Assembly (NCBI GenBank): GCA_900544395.1
Contig: UQVC01000055.1
Span: 1 to 8,523, forward strand
DNA: 8,523 bases
Direction of reading: 5' to 3'
Source of the DNA: an uncultured Ruminococcus sp.
Lineage (GTDB): Bacteria > Bacillota > Clostridia > Lachnospirales > Lachnospiraceae
The notes under the pieces are model-generated. The model did no database searches, was not told where the DNA came from, and saw nothing but the letters and a program-made list of their open reading frames with translations. Below, one piece after another: positions 1 through 5,935 of this stretch (positions within the stretch are counted from its first letter, which is position 1; the number at the start of each line of letters is the position of its first letter). Made by a program: the position numbers and the translations under genes.

Positions 1-54
1 GCGTAAGTTTTGAAATTGGTTTTTCTCAACTTACACACTTTATTTTACACCCTC
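1..54. mobile_element. Possible terminal end of a mutator/IS256-type insertion sequence (partial)
   Basis: Read on the minus strand, this stretch begins GAGGGTGTAAAATAAAG and continues into GTGTGTAAG and an A-rich segment. This style is familiar from the ends of IS256/mutator-type elements in clostridia. It also holds a 7-bp inverted repeat, GTAAGTT (3-9) and AACTTAC (28-34). No transposase is visible, because the element would extend left of the window. The flank after base 54 leads directly to the histidine kinase stop codon at 92. The resemblance is from memory, without a match to a named element, so it stays tentative; it could instead be plain intergenic sequence. Confidence 0.35.
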
Positions 55-91
55 TTTGCCATCCCTATTTCTTTTTTCCCTAATTTTTGAA

Positions 92-976
92 TCAATCAAA
101 CATCATGAAAATCGTAAGTACTTCATGGCTATATTTGGCTGAAATTGTACCGTTCATCTTTTCGGTTAAAGTTTTTGAAATGGATAATCCCAGTCCGGTT
201 GAATTTCTGGCATTGTTTACTGTATAAAATCGGTCAAATAACTTTCCGACTTCAATTTCGGTTAAATTTGAAGCATGGTTTCTAAAGCGGATTTCGCCAT
301 TTTCAGATAATGTAATTTCTAAATCTCCATCACTGTACTTGACTGCATTATTTAATAAATTGGCTAATATTCTTGATAATGCAGAACGGTCAAGGTTACG
401 GATCACTTTTTTCTGAGGAATGGTGATCTTAGGAGAAATCTTCTTTTCTTTCAAAATTGTATAGAATGAAGAGATACTTTCTTCTAATACATTATTAATA
501 ACGACAGGTTCCAGGTTTAGGTCTTCTTCTGAAGCTAAAATCACAGAATATCGAAAGAGTTCTTCTGTGAGTTGTTTGAGCATTTCCGTACGATTTCTTA
601 TGACAGCGATATACCTGTTGACTGTTTCACTTTTTTCTTCTTGTTCCAGTAAATCTAAATAGCCATATATTGCGGTTAGCGGTGTGCGTAAATCGTGAGA
701 AATATTGGTGATCGCATTTTTCAATTCTAAATCGCCTTTTTGGAATTTTCTGCGTTCCGTTTGCAGCTGTCGCAACTGAATATTTATTTCAGCTGCTAAA
801 TGACGCATATATTTATCACGACTTGAAATATCAATCAGAGTATTGCTGTCGGTCATGAGCTTTTCAGAGAAGGAATCTTCTATTTCTTGTGCAGATTTTT
901 GTAATAAATGTATTTTGATAAGTAATAAGATGATTACGAAAATCAAGCCACTGCTGAAAAGCCATAACCATAGCAT
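92..976 (-). CDS. Sensor histidine kinase (membrane-anchored, lantibiotic-type two-component system)
   Basis: Sensor kinase of 294 residues that should autophosphorylate on His and pass phosphate to the response regulator encoded at 2814-3476. One hydrophobic segment (residues about 3-23) anchors it, with almost no extracytoplasmic part. A charged, coiled-coil-like linker (about 50-85) follows. The HisKA phosphoacceptor is H94 in NISHDLRTPL. The ATPase domain has an N box around residues 206-210 (LLNNAVKYS), an F box LFDRFYT (247-252) and the G2 box GLGLSI (261-266). The canonical DxGxG G1 box is missing: the equivalent place reads RNHAS, with Asn233 where Asp is usual. I believe related Lachnospiraceae kinases share this. 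An AAGGAGTG ribosome site precedes the ATG. It starts 14 bases after the permease stop, so it is the last gene of the operon. With no sensory loop, it probably senses within the membrane or through the transporter (inference). Confidence 0.93.
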   Translation of the reverse strand: MLWLWLFSSGLIFVIILLLIKIHLLQKSAQEIEDSFSEKLMTDSNTLIDISSRDKYMRHLAAEINIQLRQLQTERRKFQKGDLELKNAITNISHDLRTPLTAIYGYLDLLEQEEKSETVNRYIAVIRNRTEMLKQLTEELFRYSVILASEEDLNLEPVVINNVLEESISSFYTILKEKKISPKITIPQKKVIRNLDRSALSRILANLLNNAVKYSDGDLEITLSENGEIRFRNHASNLTEIEVGKLFDRFYTVNNARNSTGLGLSISKTLTEKMNGTISAKYSHEVLTIFMMFD

Positions 977-990
977 AATTTTTCACTCCT

Positions 991-1818
991 TTACTTTAAA
1001 TCTTTTTTCTTGAAAATCCAAACACCTGCTCCAGTTGTAAGTATAACAATTACGAAGGAATATATAGGCAATCTTGTTAAATGAACCACTTGCATTGTTG
1101 AACATTGAATTGCTTGACCGCCTGGATTTACATCATAAAAGAATTGAATAATTTCTCGTTTTGTGCCGTCTAAATATTTTGGATTTTCCATTTCTTGAGC
1201 TGTGTTTTTGCCATTTTCTCCTATTGAATAAGCTAGAATCGTTTTTGGAGCGTCCAACATTCTATTACACATTGCACCAGCAAACAAAAGCCCAAATGAA
1301 AGTAAAATACAGACTGCGGTAATAAGGGCTTTATTTTGAGAGAGCATTGCGATCAGTGTGAAAATAGAAGCAAATGTAACGGATAAAACCAAGACAGTTA
1401 CTCCTATCATTACAATCATTTTCATATCAGCAACAAAAAATCCAAGCAAAGGAATTCCAACGCTGAGATACGGAACAAAAAACACAATACACATTGCAAT
1501 TGCAATCATAGAACAAGTTACCATATTTGATAAATAAATAGTTTCTCTTTTTTGCCCTACGATAATTTTATTTCGGATTGTTCCATCACTATGTTCTGTA
1601 CCAATAAAAAGGCTGCAAAAGACTGCAAGAACAATTCCTATGAACAATGCACACATGAAAAATCCATTATCAAGATGATTGATATATCCAGACTGTTTCA
1701 TATCTTTGTATCTCAAAAGTGGGATAGCCAGTCCAACCACAAACATAAAAGCTAAGGAACCCCAAAAACATTTATTTTTCCTTAATCGAAAGAAATTAGC
1801 AGATAATAATTTATTCAT
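991..1818 (-). CDS. ABC-2 type transporter permease (lantibiotic immunity-like)
   Basis: Integral membrane subunit of 275 residues. Six likely membrane segments lie at about 17-36, 52-72, 98-122, 132-159, 163-183 and 250-268. A cytoplasmic stretch after the second segment (EHSDGTIRNKIIVGQKR, 75-91) is typical of ABC-2 permeases of the bacitracin/lantibiotic export class and probably contacts the ATPase. A large external loop (about 184-247) carries an NPKYLDGTKR segment and a conserved-looking NPGGQ. The start ATG lies inside the end of the ATPase gene (8-base overlap) and has a GGAGGT ribosome site, so the two are translationally coupled and should form one transporter. The C-terminus is lysine-rich (KKKDLK). 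There is one permease gene, so it would act as a homodimer unless a partner is encoded elsewhere. The substrate is not shown by the sequence. Confidence 0.9.
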   Translation of the reverse strand: MNKLLSANFFRLRKNKCFWGSLAFMFVVGLAIPLLRYKDMKQSGYINHLDNGFFMCALFIGIVLAVFCSLFIGTEHSDGTIRNKIIVGQKRETIYLSNMVTCSMIAIAMCIVFFVPYLSVGIPLLGFFVADMKMIVMIGVTVLVLSVTFASIFTLIAMLSQNKALITAVCILLSFGLLFAGAMCNRMLDAPKTILAYSIGENGKNTAQEMENPKYLDGTKREIIQFFYDVNPGGQAIQCSTMQVVHLTRLPIYSFVIVILTTGAGVWIFKKKDLK

Positions 1819-2725
1819 GTCTTACACCTCCTACCAGGCTGACAAAATAACTTTCTAAACTTTCATCCTGTTCATGGATTGAAATGATTTCACAATTTCT
1901 TTTTGATAATTCTTCCGTTAATTTTGAAATAGTAACTTTGGCAAAAATATCTGCTTCGGTATTAGAAAGTATTTTATATTCAATCTTCATAGTGTCTAAA
2001 ACATAGGCAAGGGTTTTTGTGCTTGATACTTTTAAATGAGTACATTTTCGGCATTTGCTTTCTAATTCAACCGAGCTGATTTGCTTTATCATTTTACCAT
2101 TGTCAATAAAGCCATAATATGTTGCCAGTTTGGACAATTCATCTAATATATGGCTGGAAATCAAAACAGTTATTCCATATTCTTGATTGAGATTTAAGAT
2201 CAATTCCCTGATTTCTATCATTCCCTGGGGATCAAGTCCATTGACTGGCTCATCAAGAACGAGAAAATCTGGCGAACCTGCAAGAGCAACTGCAATCCCC
2301 AGTCTTTGACGCATACCAAGAGAAAAATTTTTAGCTTTTTTCTTCCCCGTATTTTCAAGACCAACTAATTTTAAGATTTCATAAATTCCATCATCAGAGG
2401 GAATACCTAATACGTTGTATTGTTCTTTCAAATTTTCGTATGCTGTCAAATCAACATAAATGGACGGTGTTTCTACGATTGCACCCATTCTGCGACGAGA
2501 TTTTGTAATATCCTGATCGGTGTGCTTTTTTCCATAAAGAATATAATCGCCGGATGTAGGGCCCTGCAGGCCGCATATCAATCGGATAAGCGTTGTTTTC
2601 CCTGCTCCATTTTTACCGATAAGACCATAAATGGAACCTTTGGGAATATTCATTGATAAGCCGTTGAGTGCTTTAAAATGTCCGTAATTCTTACATAAAG
2701 AATTTGTCTTAAGAACATATTCCAT
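1811..2725 (-). CDS. ABC transporter ATP-binding protein with Glu in the Q-loop position (LanF/BcrA-like)
   Basis: Nucleotide-binding subunit of 304 residues. Walker A is GKNGAGKTT (37-45), the signature is FSLGMRQR (134-141), Walker B is FLVLDEP (154-160) with catalytic Glu159, the D-loop is GLD (163-165) and the switch His is H192 in SSHIL. The Q-loop position reads IVETPSIY, with Glu85 instead of Gln. This 'E-loop' is described for lantibiotic immunity ATPases such as NukF and supports a peptide export or self-protection role (family knowledge). Residues beyond about 215 form a C-terminal extension usual for BcrA-type ATPases. A GGAGGT site lies 7 bases before the ATG. The 88-base gap upstream contains direct repeats and a possible promoter. 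The gene overlaps the permease gene by 8 bases. Immunity or resistance to an antimicrobial peptide is the favoured role, but no precursor or modification gene is in the window. Confidence 0.93.
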   Translation of the reverse strand: MEYVLKTNSLCKNYGHFKALNGLSMNIPKGSIYGLIGKNGAGKTTLIRLICGLQGPTSGDYILYGKKHTDQDITKSRRRMGAIVETPSIYVDLTAYENLKEQYNVLGIPSDDGIYEILKLVGLENTGKKKAKNFSLGMRQRLGIAVALAGSPDFLVLDEPVNGLDPQGMIEIRELILNLNQEYGITVLISSHILDELSKLATYYGFIDNGKMIKQISSVELESKCRKCTHLKVSSTKTLAYVLDTMKIEYKILSNTEADIFAKVTISKLTEELSKRNCEIISIHEQDESLESYFVSLVGGVRHE

Positions 2726-2754
2726 GATAGTACCTCCTGTTTTCTGATGGGGTT

Positions 2755-2788
2755 ATTCTATTCTATAAGAGTAAAGAAAACGGTAAAG
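2755..2788 (-). promoter_or_regulatory. Candidate promoter of the ABC transporter-kinase operon
   Basis: On the minus strand, two overlapping TAGAAT hexamers (2765-2760 and 2760-2755) are good -10 candidates. A TTTACC at 2787-2782 stands 16 bases before the first. The -35 match is weak and falls inside one of the 12-bp repeats, as expected for a promoter that needs an activator bound there. The ATG of the ATPase gene is about 30 bases downstream. Confidence 0.45.
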
Positions 2789-2802
2789 AAAACAGTAAAG
2801 AA
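2771..2802. promoter_or_regulatory. Three direct repeats GTAAAGAA with 12-bp period: probable response regulator operator
   Basis: GTAAAGAA occurs at 2771-2778, 2783-2790 and 2795-2802, exactly 12 bases apart. A degenerate fourth copy (ATAAAG, 2806-2811) is shifted by one base. On the transcribed strand the unit reads TTCTTTAC. OmpR/PhoB-type regulators bind tandem direct repeats of about one helical turn. The repeats lie between the regulator gene and the transporter genes and overlap the candidate -35 element, so the neighbouring regulator is the natural ligand (inference). Confidence 0.6.
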
Positions 2803-2813
2803 ATCATAAAGAT

Positions 2814-3476
2814 TTATTCTGTTCTCATTTTAAATCCAATTCCCCAAACAGCTTCGATATAATCTTTTTGGCTGATTTCGCGAAGTTTTTTCCTTAAATT
2901 GCTAATGTGCATTTTTAATGAGTTTTCGGTACAGTCGGGCGTGTCCTCACTGATCTTTTCTAAAAGAAAGGACTTCGCAATCACTTGCTTTGGATTTTGC
3001 ATCAGTAATTTCAAAATAGCATATTCGGTTCTCGTCAGTTTGACTTTTTGATCTGCAATGAATACTTCATAAGTAAAGGTATCCAATGTAATATCTTGAA
3101 ATGTTAAGGTTCTATTTAATGAGGGTGCTGCAACTCTAAGCGCTACAGTAATTCTTGCCAATAATTCTTTGGTATCAAAAGGTTTTGTAACATAATCAAC
3201 TGCACCACCAAGTAAAAGAGACACCTTATTTTCAATATCTGCTTTTGCACTCATAACGATCACTGGAATCTCTGCGATTTGTGGCAATAATTTTTCTCCG
3301 GACAATCCCGGTAACATTAAATCAAGCAGAATCAGATCCGGTTTCGTATCTGCTAAAAATAATAAGGCTTCTGTGCCAGAGTAAGCATGGGAAACCATAT
3401 ATCTTTCATGTACTAAAACTTCGTCCAACATTTGATTGATATGGATGTCATCGTCAACAATTAAGATATGCTTCAA
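2814..3476 (-). CDS. OmpR/PhoB-family response regulator
   Basis: Two-component regulator of 220 residues. The receiver domain (about 1-118) has acidic residues D9 and D10, phosphoacceptor D52 in LLDLMLPG, Ser76 in the Thr/Ser switch position and Lys98 in KPF. A winged-helix DNA-binding domain fills about 122-220, with the typical LTRTEYAIL and SLKMHISNLRKKL segments. I place the start at a TTG (3476), because GGAG sits 8 bases before it and translation then begins directly with KHILIVDDD. A longer frame back to 3509 would overlap the -10 promoter element. It is the first gene of the cassette; the kinase gene is the last, with the transporter genes between them. It probably binds the 12-bp repeats downstream and activates the ABC operon. 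A read-through transcript from its own promoter could also feed that operon. Confidence 0.93.
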   Translation of the reverse strand: MKHILIVDDDIHINQMLDEVLVHERYMVSHAYSGTEALLFLADTKPDLILLDLMLPGLSGEKLLPQIAEIPVIVMSAKADIENKVSLLLGGAVDYVTKPFDTKELLARITVALRVAAPSLNRTLTFQDITLDTFTYEVFIADQKVKLTRTEYAILKLLMQNPKQVIAKSFLLEKISEDTPDCTENSLKMHISNLRKKLREISQKDYIEAVWGIGFKMRTE

Positions 3477-3508
3477 TTTTATCACTCCATTATATTTGAT
3501 ATGAAACA

Positions 3509-3537
3509 ATTATAATGTTATGTAATATACTCTACAA
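3509..3537 (-). promoter_or_regulatory. Promoter of the response regulator gene
   Basis: On the minus strand a perfect TATAAT (3514-3509) lies 17 bases after TTGTAG (3537-3532), and the TTG start codon is about 33 bases downstream. The -35 matches the consensus only in TTG. The surrounding sequence is very AT-rich. Confidence 0.6.
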
Positions 3538-3577
3538 TATGAAAAACAAATTTCAACTTTCTCTTTTTCAATAATCA

Positions 3578-3586
3578 TGTTATAAT
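3578..3586 (+). promoter_or_regulatory. Extended -10 promoter for the Rpn-like nuclease gene
   Basis: TGTTATAAT is a perfect extended -10 (TGnTATAAT). No good -35 is visible at 17 bases, which extended -10 promoters tolerate. It points away from the response regulator promoter, giving a divergent pair. It leaves a leader of about 170 bases before the ATG at 3764. Confidence 0.55.
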
Positions 3587-3591
3587 GCAGA

Positions 3592-3673
3592 AAAGCATAA
3601 AAATTCTGGTTTTCTAAGCGGAACCATACCGCATCTTTTATTCTTACAGCATATCGGAAAATCTCTATGCTTT
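3592..3673 (+). other. Possible structured leader upstream of the nuclease gene
   Basis: AAAGCATA (3592-3599) can pair with TATGCTTT (3666-3673), closing a loop of 66 bases. Inside it, GCGG (3618-3621) and CCGC (3629-3632) form a short hairpin followed by a T-rich stretch. No known riboswitch or T-box signature was recognised. The pairing could be chance in AT-rich sequence. Confidence 0.25.
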
Positions 3674-3727
3674 GATTTCAATCTAAAACAGCAGAGAGGT
3701 TTGAGAGAAAGATGCCGTATTGGAAAG

Positions 3728-3756
3728 CCTCCTGCAGCTATTTTCATTCAAGGAGG
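3728..3756 (+). promoter_or_regulatory. Anti-Shine-Dalgarno hairpin over the nuclease gene start
   Basis: The ribosome site AGGAGG (3751-3756), 7 bases before the ATG at 3764, is exactly complementary to CCTCCT at 3728-3733, with a 17-base loop. If it folds in the mRNA it hides the ribosome site and would lower translation. The site itself fixes the gene start at 3764 rather than at earlier in-frame codons. Confidence 0.45.
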
Positions 3757-3763
3757 TATTTAT

Positions 3764-4702
3764 ATGAACCAGACAACACAGATGCAGCCCGTAAACAGAC
3801 TGTACAAATCGAGGATTTTTGCCATGCTCTACAGTGACAGGAAAGATCTGCTCGATCTGTACAATGCGGTCAGCGGAAAGCATTACGAAGATCCGGAATT
3901 GCTGGAAATCAATACATTAGAAAATGCGATTTACATGTCGATGCATAATGATCTGTCCTTTCTGATTGATTCCAGACTTTCTCTGTATGAGCACCAGTCC
4001 ACCTACAGTCCCAACCTGCCCTTGAGGTATTTGTTTTATATCTCGGATCTGTATTCGGGGATGACAAAAGATGAAAATCTGTATGGTACGAAATGCATTC
4101 AGATCCCGACCCCGCAGTTTGTGATCTTTTACAATGGAAGTCAGGAACAGCCGGATCGAAAAATTTTAAGATTGTCTGATGCGTATTGCGTCAAAGAAGA
4201 ACATCCGGCATTGGAGCTGACTGCGGTGATGCTGAACATTAACCGCGGGCATAATGAGAAGTTAAAGGAAATGTGCAAATCTCTGAAGGATTACTCGGAA
4301 TATACTGAAAGAGTGCGGGAGTACGCCCAGGTAAAGCCGGTGGAAGAAGCAGTGGAACAGGCAATCAGTGAGTGTATTCAGGAAGGGATTATGGCAGAGT
4401 TTTTGAAACAAAACAGAGCGGAGGCGAAACAAGTGAGTATTTATGAATATGATGAGGAAAAGCATATGCGGCAGGAGCGGGAAGCATCCTGGGAAGAAGG
4501 AAGAGAGGTTGGAAGAGAAGAAGGACGAGAACAAGGGAGAGAAGAGGGGAGAGAAGAAGGTATTAAAAAGGGAAAACAGGAGCTTTTAAAAAAGCAGATT
4601 CAAAAGAAATTTGTAAAAGGCAAGTCGATTTCTGAGATTGCAGAAGAGTTGGAAGAAGAGGAAGAGGTTATTAAAGAGATAATCCGAGAGATGGGAGAAT
4701 AG
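3764..4702 (+). CDS. Rpn-family PD-(D/E)XK nuclease/transposase-like protein with EGRE-repeat tail
   Basis: Protein of 312 residues resembling the Rpn family (recombination-promoting nuclease/putative transposase, PD-(D/E)XK fold). Residues 1-160 hold the nuclease-like core. The likely metal-site residues are Asp63 in NDLSFLID and Glu76 with Gln78 in YEHQST, followed by the family-typical LPLRYLFYISDLY and IPTPQFVIFYNG (about 85-124). Residues 245-272 form tetrapeptide repeats (EGRE, VGRE, EGRE, QGRE, EGRE and relatives), probably helical. The last 30 residues (SISEIAEELEEEEEVIKEII) look like a small helix-turn-helix or acidic helical cap. The family promotes RecA-independent DNA rearrangement in E. 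coli, and the role here is unknown. No terminal repeats flank the gene, so it is not an evident insertion sequence. aroD starts 11 bases after its stop, with no terminator between. Confidence 0.85.
   Translation: MNQTTQMQPVNRLYKSRIFAMLYSDRKDLLDLYNAVSGKHYEDPELLEINTLENAIYMSMHNDLSFLIDSRLSLYEHQSTYSPNLPLRYLFYISDLYSGMTKDENLYGTKCIQIPTPQFVIFYNGSQEQPDRKILRLSDAYCVKEEHPALELTAVMLNINRGHNEKLKEMCKSLKDYSEYTERVREYAQVKPVEEAVEQAISECIQEGIMAEFLKQNRAEAKQVSIYEYDEEKHMRQEREASWEEGREVGREEGREQGREEGREEGIKKGKQELLKKQIQKKFVKGKSISEIAEELEEEEEVIKEIIREMGE
4496..4579 (+). repeat. In-frame 12-bp repeats encoding (E/V/Q)GRE tetrapeptides
   Basis: Seven consecutive four-residue units (EGRE, VGRE, EGRE, QGRE, EGRE, EGIK, KGKQ) are encoded by purine-rich, GAA/GGA/AGA-type codons. 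The two last units are degenerate. Such runs are common in this family and are prone to slippage, so copy number probably differs between strains. Confidence 0.8.
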
Positions 4703-4713
4703 AGGAAAACGTG

Positions 4714-5466
4714 ATGAATACGGTAAAAGTAAAAAATCTGGAAATTGGAAAAGGGATGCCGAAAATCTGTGTTCCGATAGTGGGAAAAACAGTACCCGAG
4801 ATTTTAGAAAACGCAAAAAGTGCAGTACAGGCAAAAGCAGATGTAGTGGAATGGAGAGTGGACTGGTACGAAGATGTATTTTCGTTTGAGTGCATCGAAC
4901 ATGTCTTACGTAAGCTGCGTGAGATTACAGGAGAGATTCCGATTTTATTCACATTTCGTACACTGCAGGAGGGCGGAGAACAGGCAATCGATGCGGTGGC
5001 GTACAGAGAATTGAATGAAAAAGCAGTCCGGACTAAGATGGCAGATCTGATTGATGTAGAATTATCAGCAGGAGAGGAAACGGTGGAAGCGCTCATAAAA
5101 ACAGCGCATACCTTTGGAGTGAAAGTGGTGGTTTCCAATCACGATTTTGAGAAAACTCCTTCCAAAGAAGAAATCGTGGCAAGACTTCAGAAGATGCAGG
5201 AATTTGGGGCAGACCTTCCCAAGATCGCAGTGATGCCGCAGTGCAGAAAAGATGTGCTGACATTGCTTGCGGCAACGGAAGAGATGGCAGGAACCTATGC
5301 TGATCGTCCCATCATCACGATGTCTATGGCAAAAGACGGAGTGATCAGCAGAATCTGTGGGGAAGTGTTTGGATCAGCACTGACGTTTGGAACCGCGGGA
5401 AAAGCCTCCGCACCGGGACAGATCGAAGTGGAGAGATTACGAGAGGTGCTGGAGATTTTTCATTAG
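4714..5466 (+). CDS. aroD: Type I 3-dehydroquinate dehydratase
   Basis: Cytosolic shikimate-pathway enzyme (3-dehydroquinate to 3-dehydroshikimate) that works through a Schiff base on lysine. All active-site residues known for the type I family are at the expected places in this 250-residue protein: Glu46 and Arg48 in EWRVD, Arg82 in FRT, Glu86, His143 in SNHDF, Lys170 in LPKIAVMP (Schiff base), Arg213, and Ser232 with Gln236 in SAPGQ. The length is normal. A GTG at 4711 sits immediately before the ATG; I prefer the ATG at 4714, 7 bases after AGAGGA. The gene follows the Rpn-like gene by 11 bases and is probably transcribed from that gene's promoter, at least in part. No other aro gene is in the window, so it is separated from the rest of the pathway. 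Confidence 0.97.
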   Translation: MNTVKVKNLEIGKGMPKICVPIVGKTVPEILENAKSAVQAKADVVEWRVDWYEDVFSFECIEHVLRKLREITGEIPILFTFRTLQEGGEQAIDAVAYRELNEKAVRTKMADLIDVELSAGEETVEALIKTAHTFGVKVVVSNHDFEKTPSKEEIVARLQKMQEFGADLPKIAVMPQCRKDVLTLLAATEEMAGTYADRPIITMSMAKDGVISRICGEVFGSALTFGTAGKASAPGQIEVERLREVLEIFH

Positions 5467-5495
5467 TTGCTGACATCTTGCAGCAAGCGTATAAT
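5467..5495 (+). promoter_or_regulatory. Promoter for the DUF6483-HD-sirtuin genes, with a palindrome between -35 and -10
   Basis: A perfect TATAAT (5490-5495) lies 17 bases after TTGCTG (5467-5472), which starts on the base after the aroD stop. The spacer contains CTTGC-A-GCAAG (5477-5487), a perfect palindrome. TTGCTG can also pair with CAGCAA (5481-5486). The dyad could be a repressor site or a weak hairpin; without a T-run it is not a convincing terminator. Confidence 0.5.
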
Positions 5496-5547
5496 AAAAA
5501 TAGAATACATCATAGAAACTCGGGATGCATTGGAAGGGGCAGTTAAT

Positions 5548-5934
5548 ATGGATATTGAACAAGATTATATCATGCGCATGATCAAAGAATTTGCCAATGT
5601 TCTGGGCCGCTTATTATTTAATAAGAAGACGCCCATGTATGAGCTGGATGTAACCAACAGATATCATGCAGGAGACGATCTGTATGCCCGTTTATGTCGG
5701 ATGGCAGATGAGGGGAAGATCAATGAAGCGGAAAATGTGCTTTATCAGGAAATGGTGCCTGGGGATATGGACTATTTGGAGATGGCGCTGGCATTTTATG
5801 CATATTTGAACTGCTTTTCGGATGAAGTGCTGATACGGAGCTGTTACAGCCGGGATGAGATCAAAGAAGGAATAGAAGATTTTCTGGACCGATATGGGTG
5901 CAGCGAGATGAAAGAATTACTGGAGGAATCATAA
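5548..5934 (+). CDS. Small acidic protein, DUF6483-like, function unknown
   Basis: A 128-residue, mostly helical, acidic protein without signal peptide or membrane segment. The opening (MDIEQDYIMRMIKEFANVLGRLLF) and the following helix pairs (ADEGKINEAENVLYQEM, about 60-76) resemble DUF6483 proteins of Lachnospiraceae as I remember them. It has a TPR-like flavour, but no proper repeat is visible and no catalytic motif is seen. The start is set at the ATG at 5548, because AAGGGG lies 8 bases before it; the frame is open further upstream but lacks a ribosome site. The HD phosphohydrolase gene begins 1 base after its stop, and the ribosome site for that gene lies inside this coding sequence, so the two are translationally coupled. 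The function is not known to me. Confidence 0.75.
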   Translation: MDIEQDYIMRMIKEFANVLGRLLFNKKTPMYELDVTNRYHAGDDLYARLCRMADEGKINEAENVLYQEMVPGDMDYLEMALAFYAYLNCFSDEVLIRSCYSRDEIKEGIEDFLDRYGCSEMKELLEES

Positions 5935-5935
5935 C

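Noticed and set aside
2726..2813. CRISPR-like repeats
   Set aside because: The units are 8 bp with 4-base gaps, far too short for a CRISPR array; an operator explains them better.
3477..3763. A small peptide (bacteriocin precursor) gene in the 287-base gap
   Set aside because: No short frame with a ribosome site, leader motif or Cys/Ser/Thr-rich core was seen; the gap is filled by divergent promoters and a leader.
3764..4702. A complete insertion sequence carried by the Rpn-like 'transposase'
   Set aside because: No inverted terminal repeats or target duplications were seen around the gene, and the family is better described as PD-(D/E)XK nucleases than as DDE transposases.
5467..5486. Hairpin TTGCTG/CAGCAA as an aroD terminator
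   Set aside because: The stem has only six pairs and no T-run follows; it coincides with promoter elements instead.
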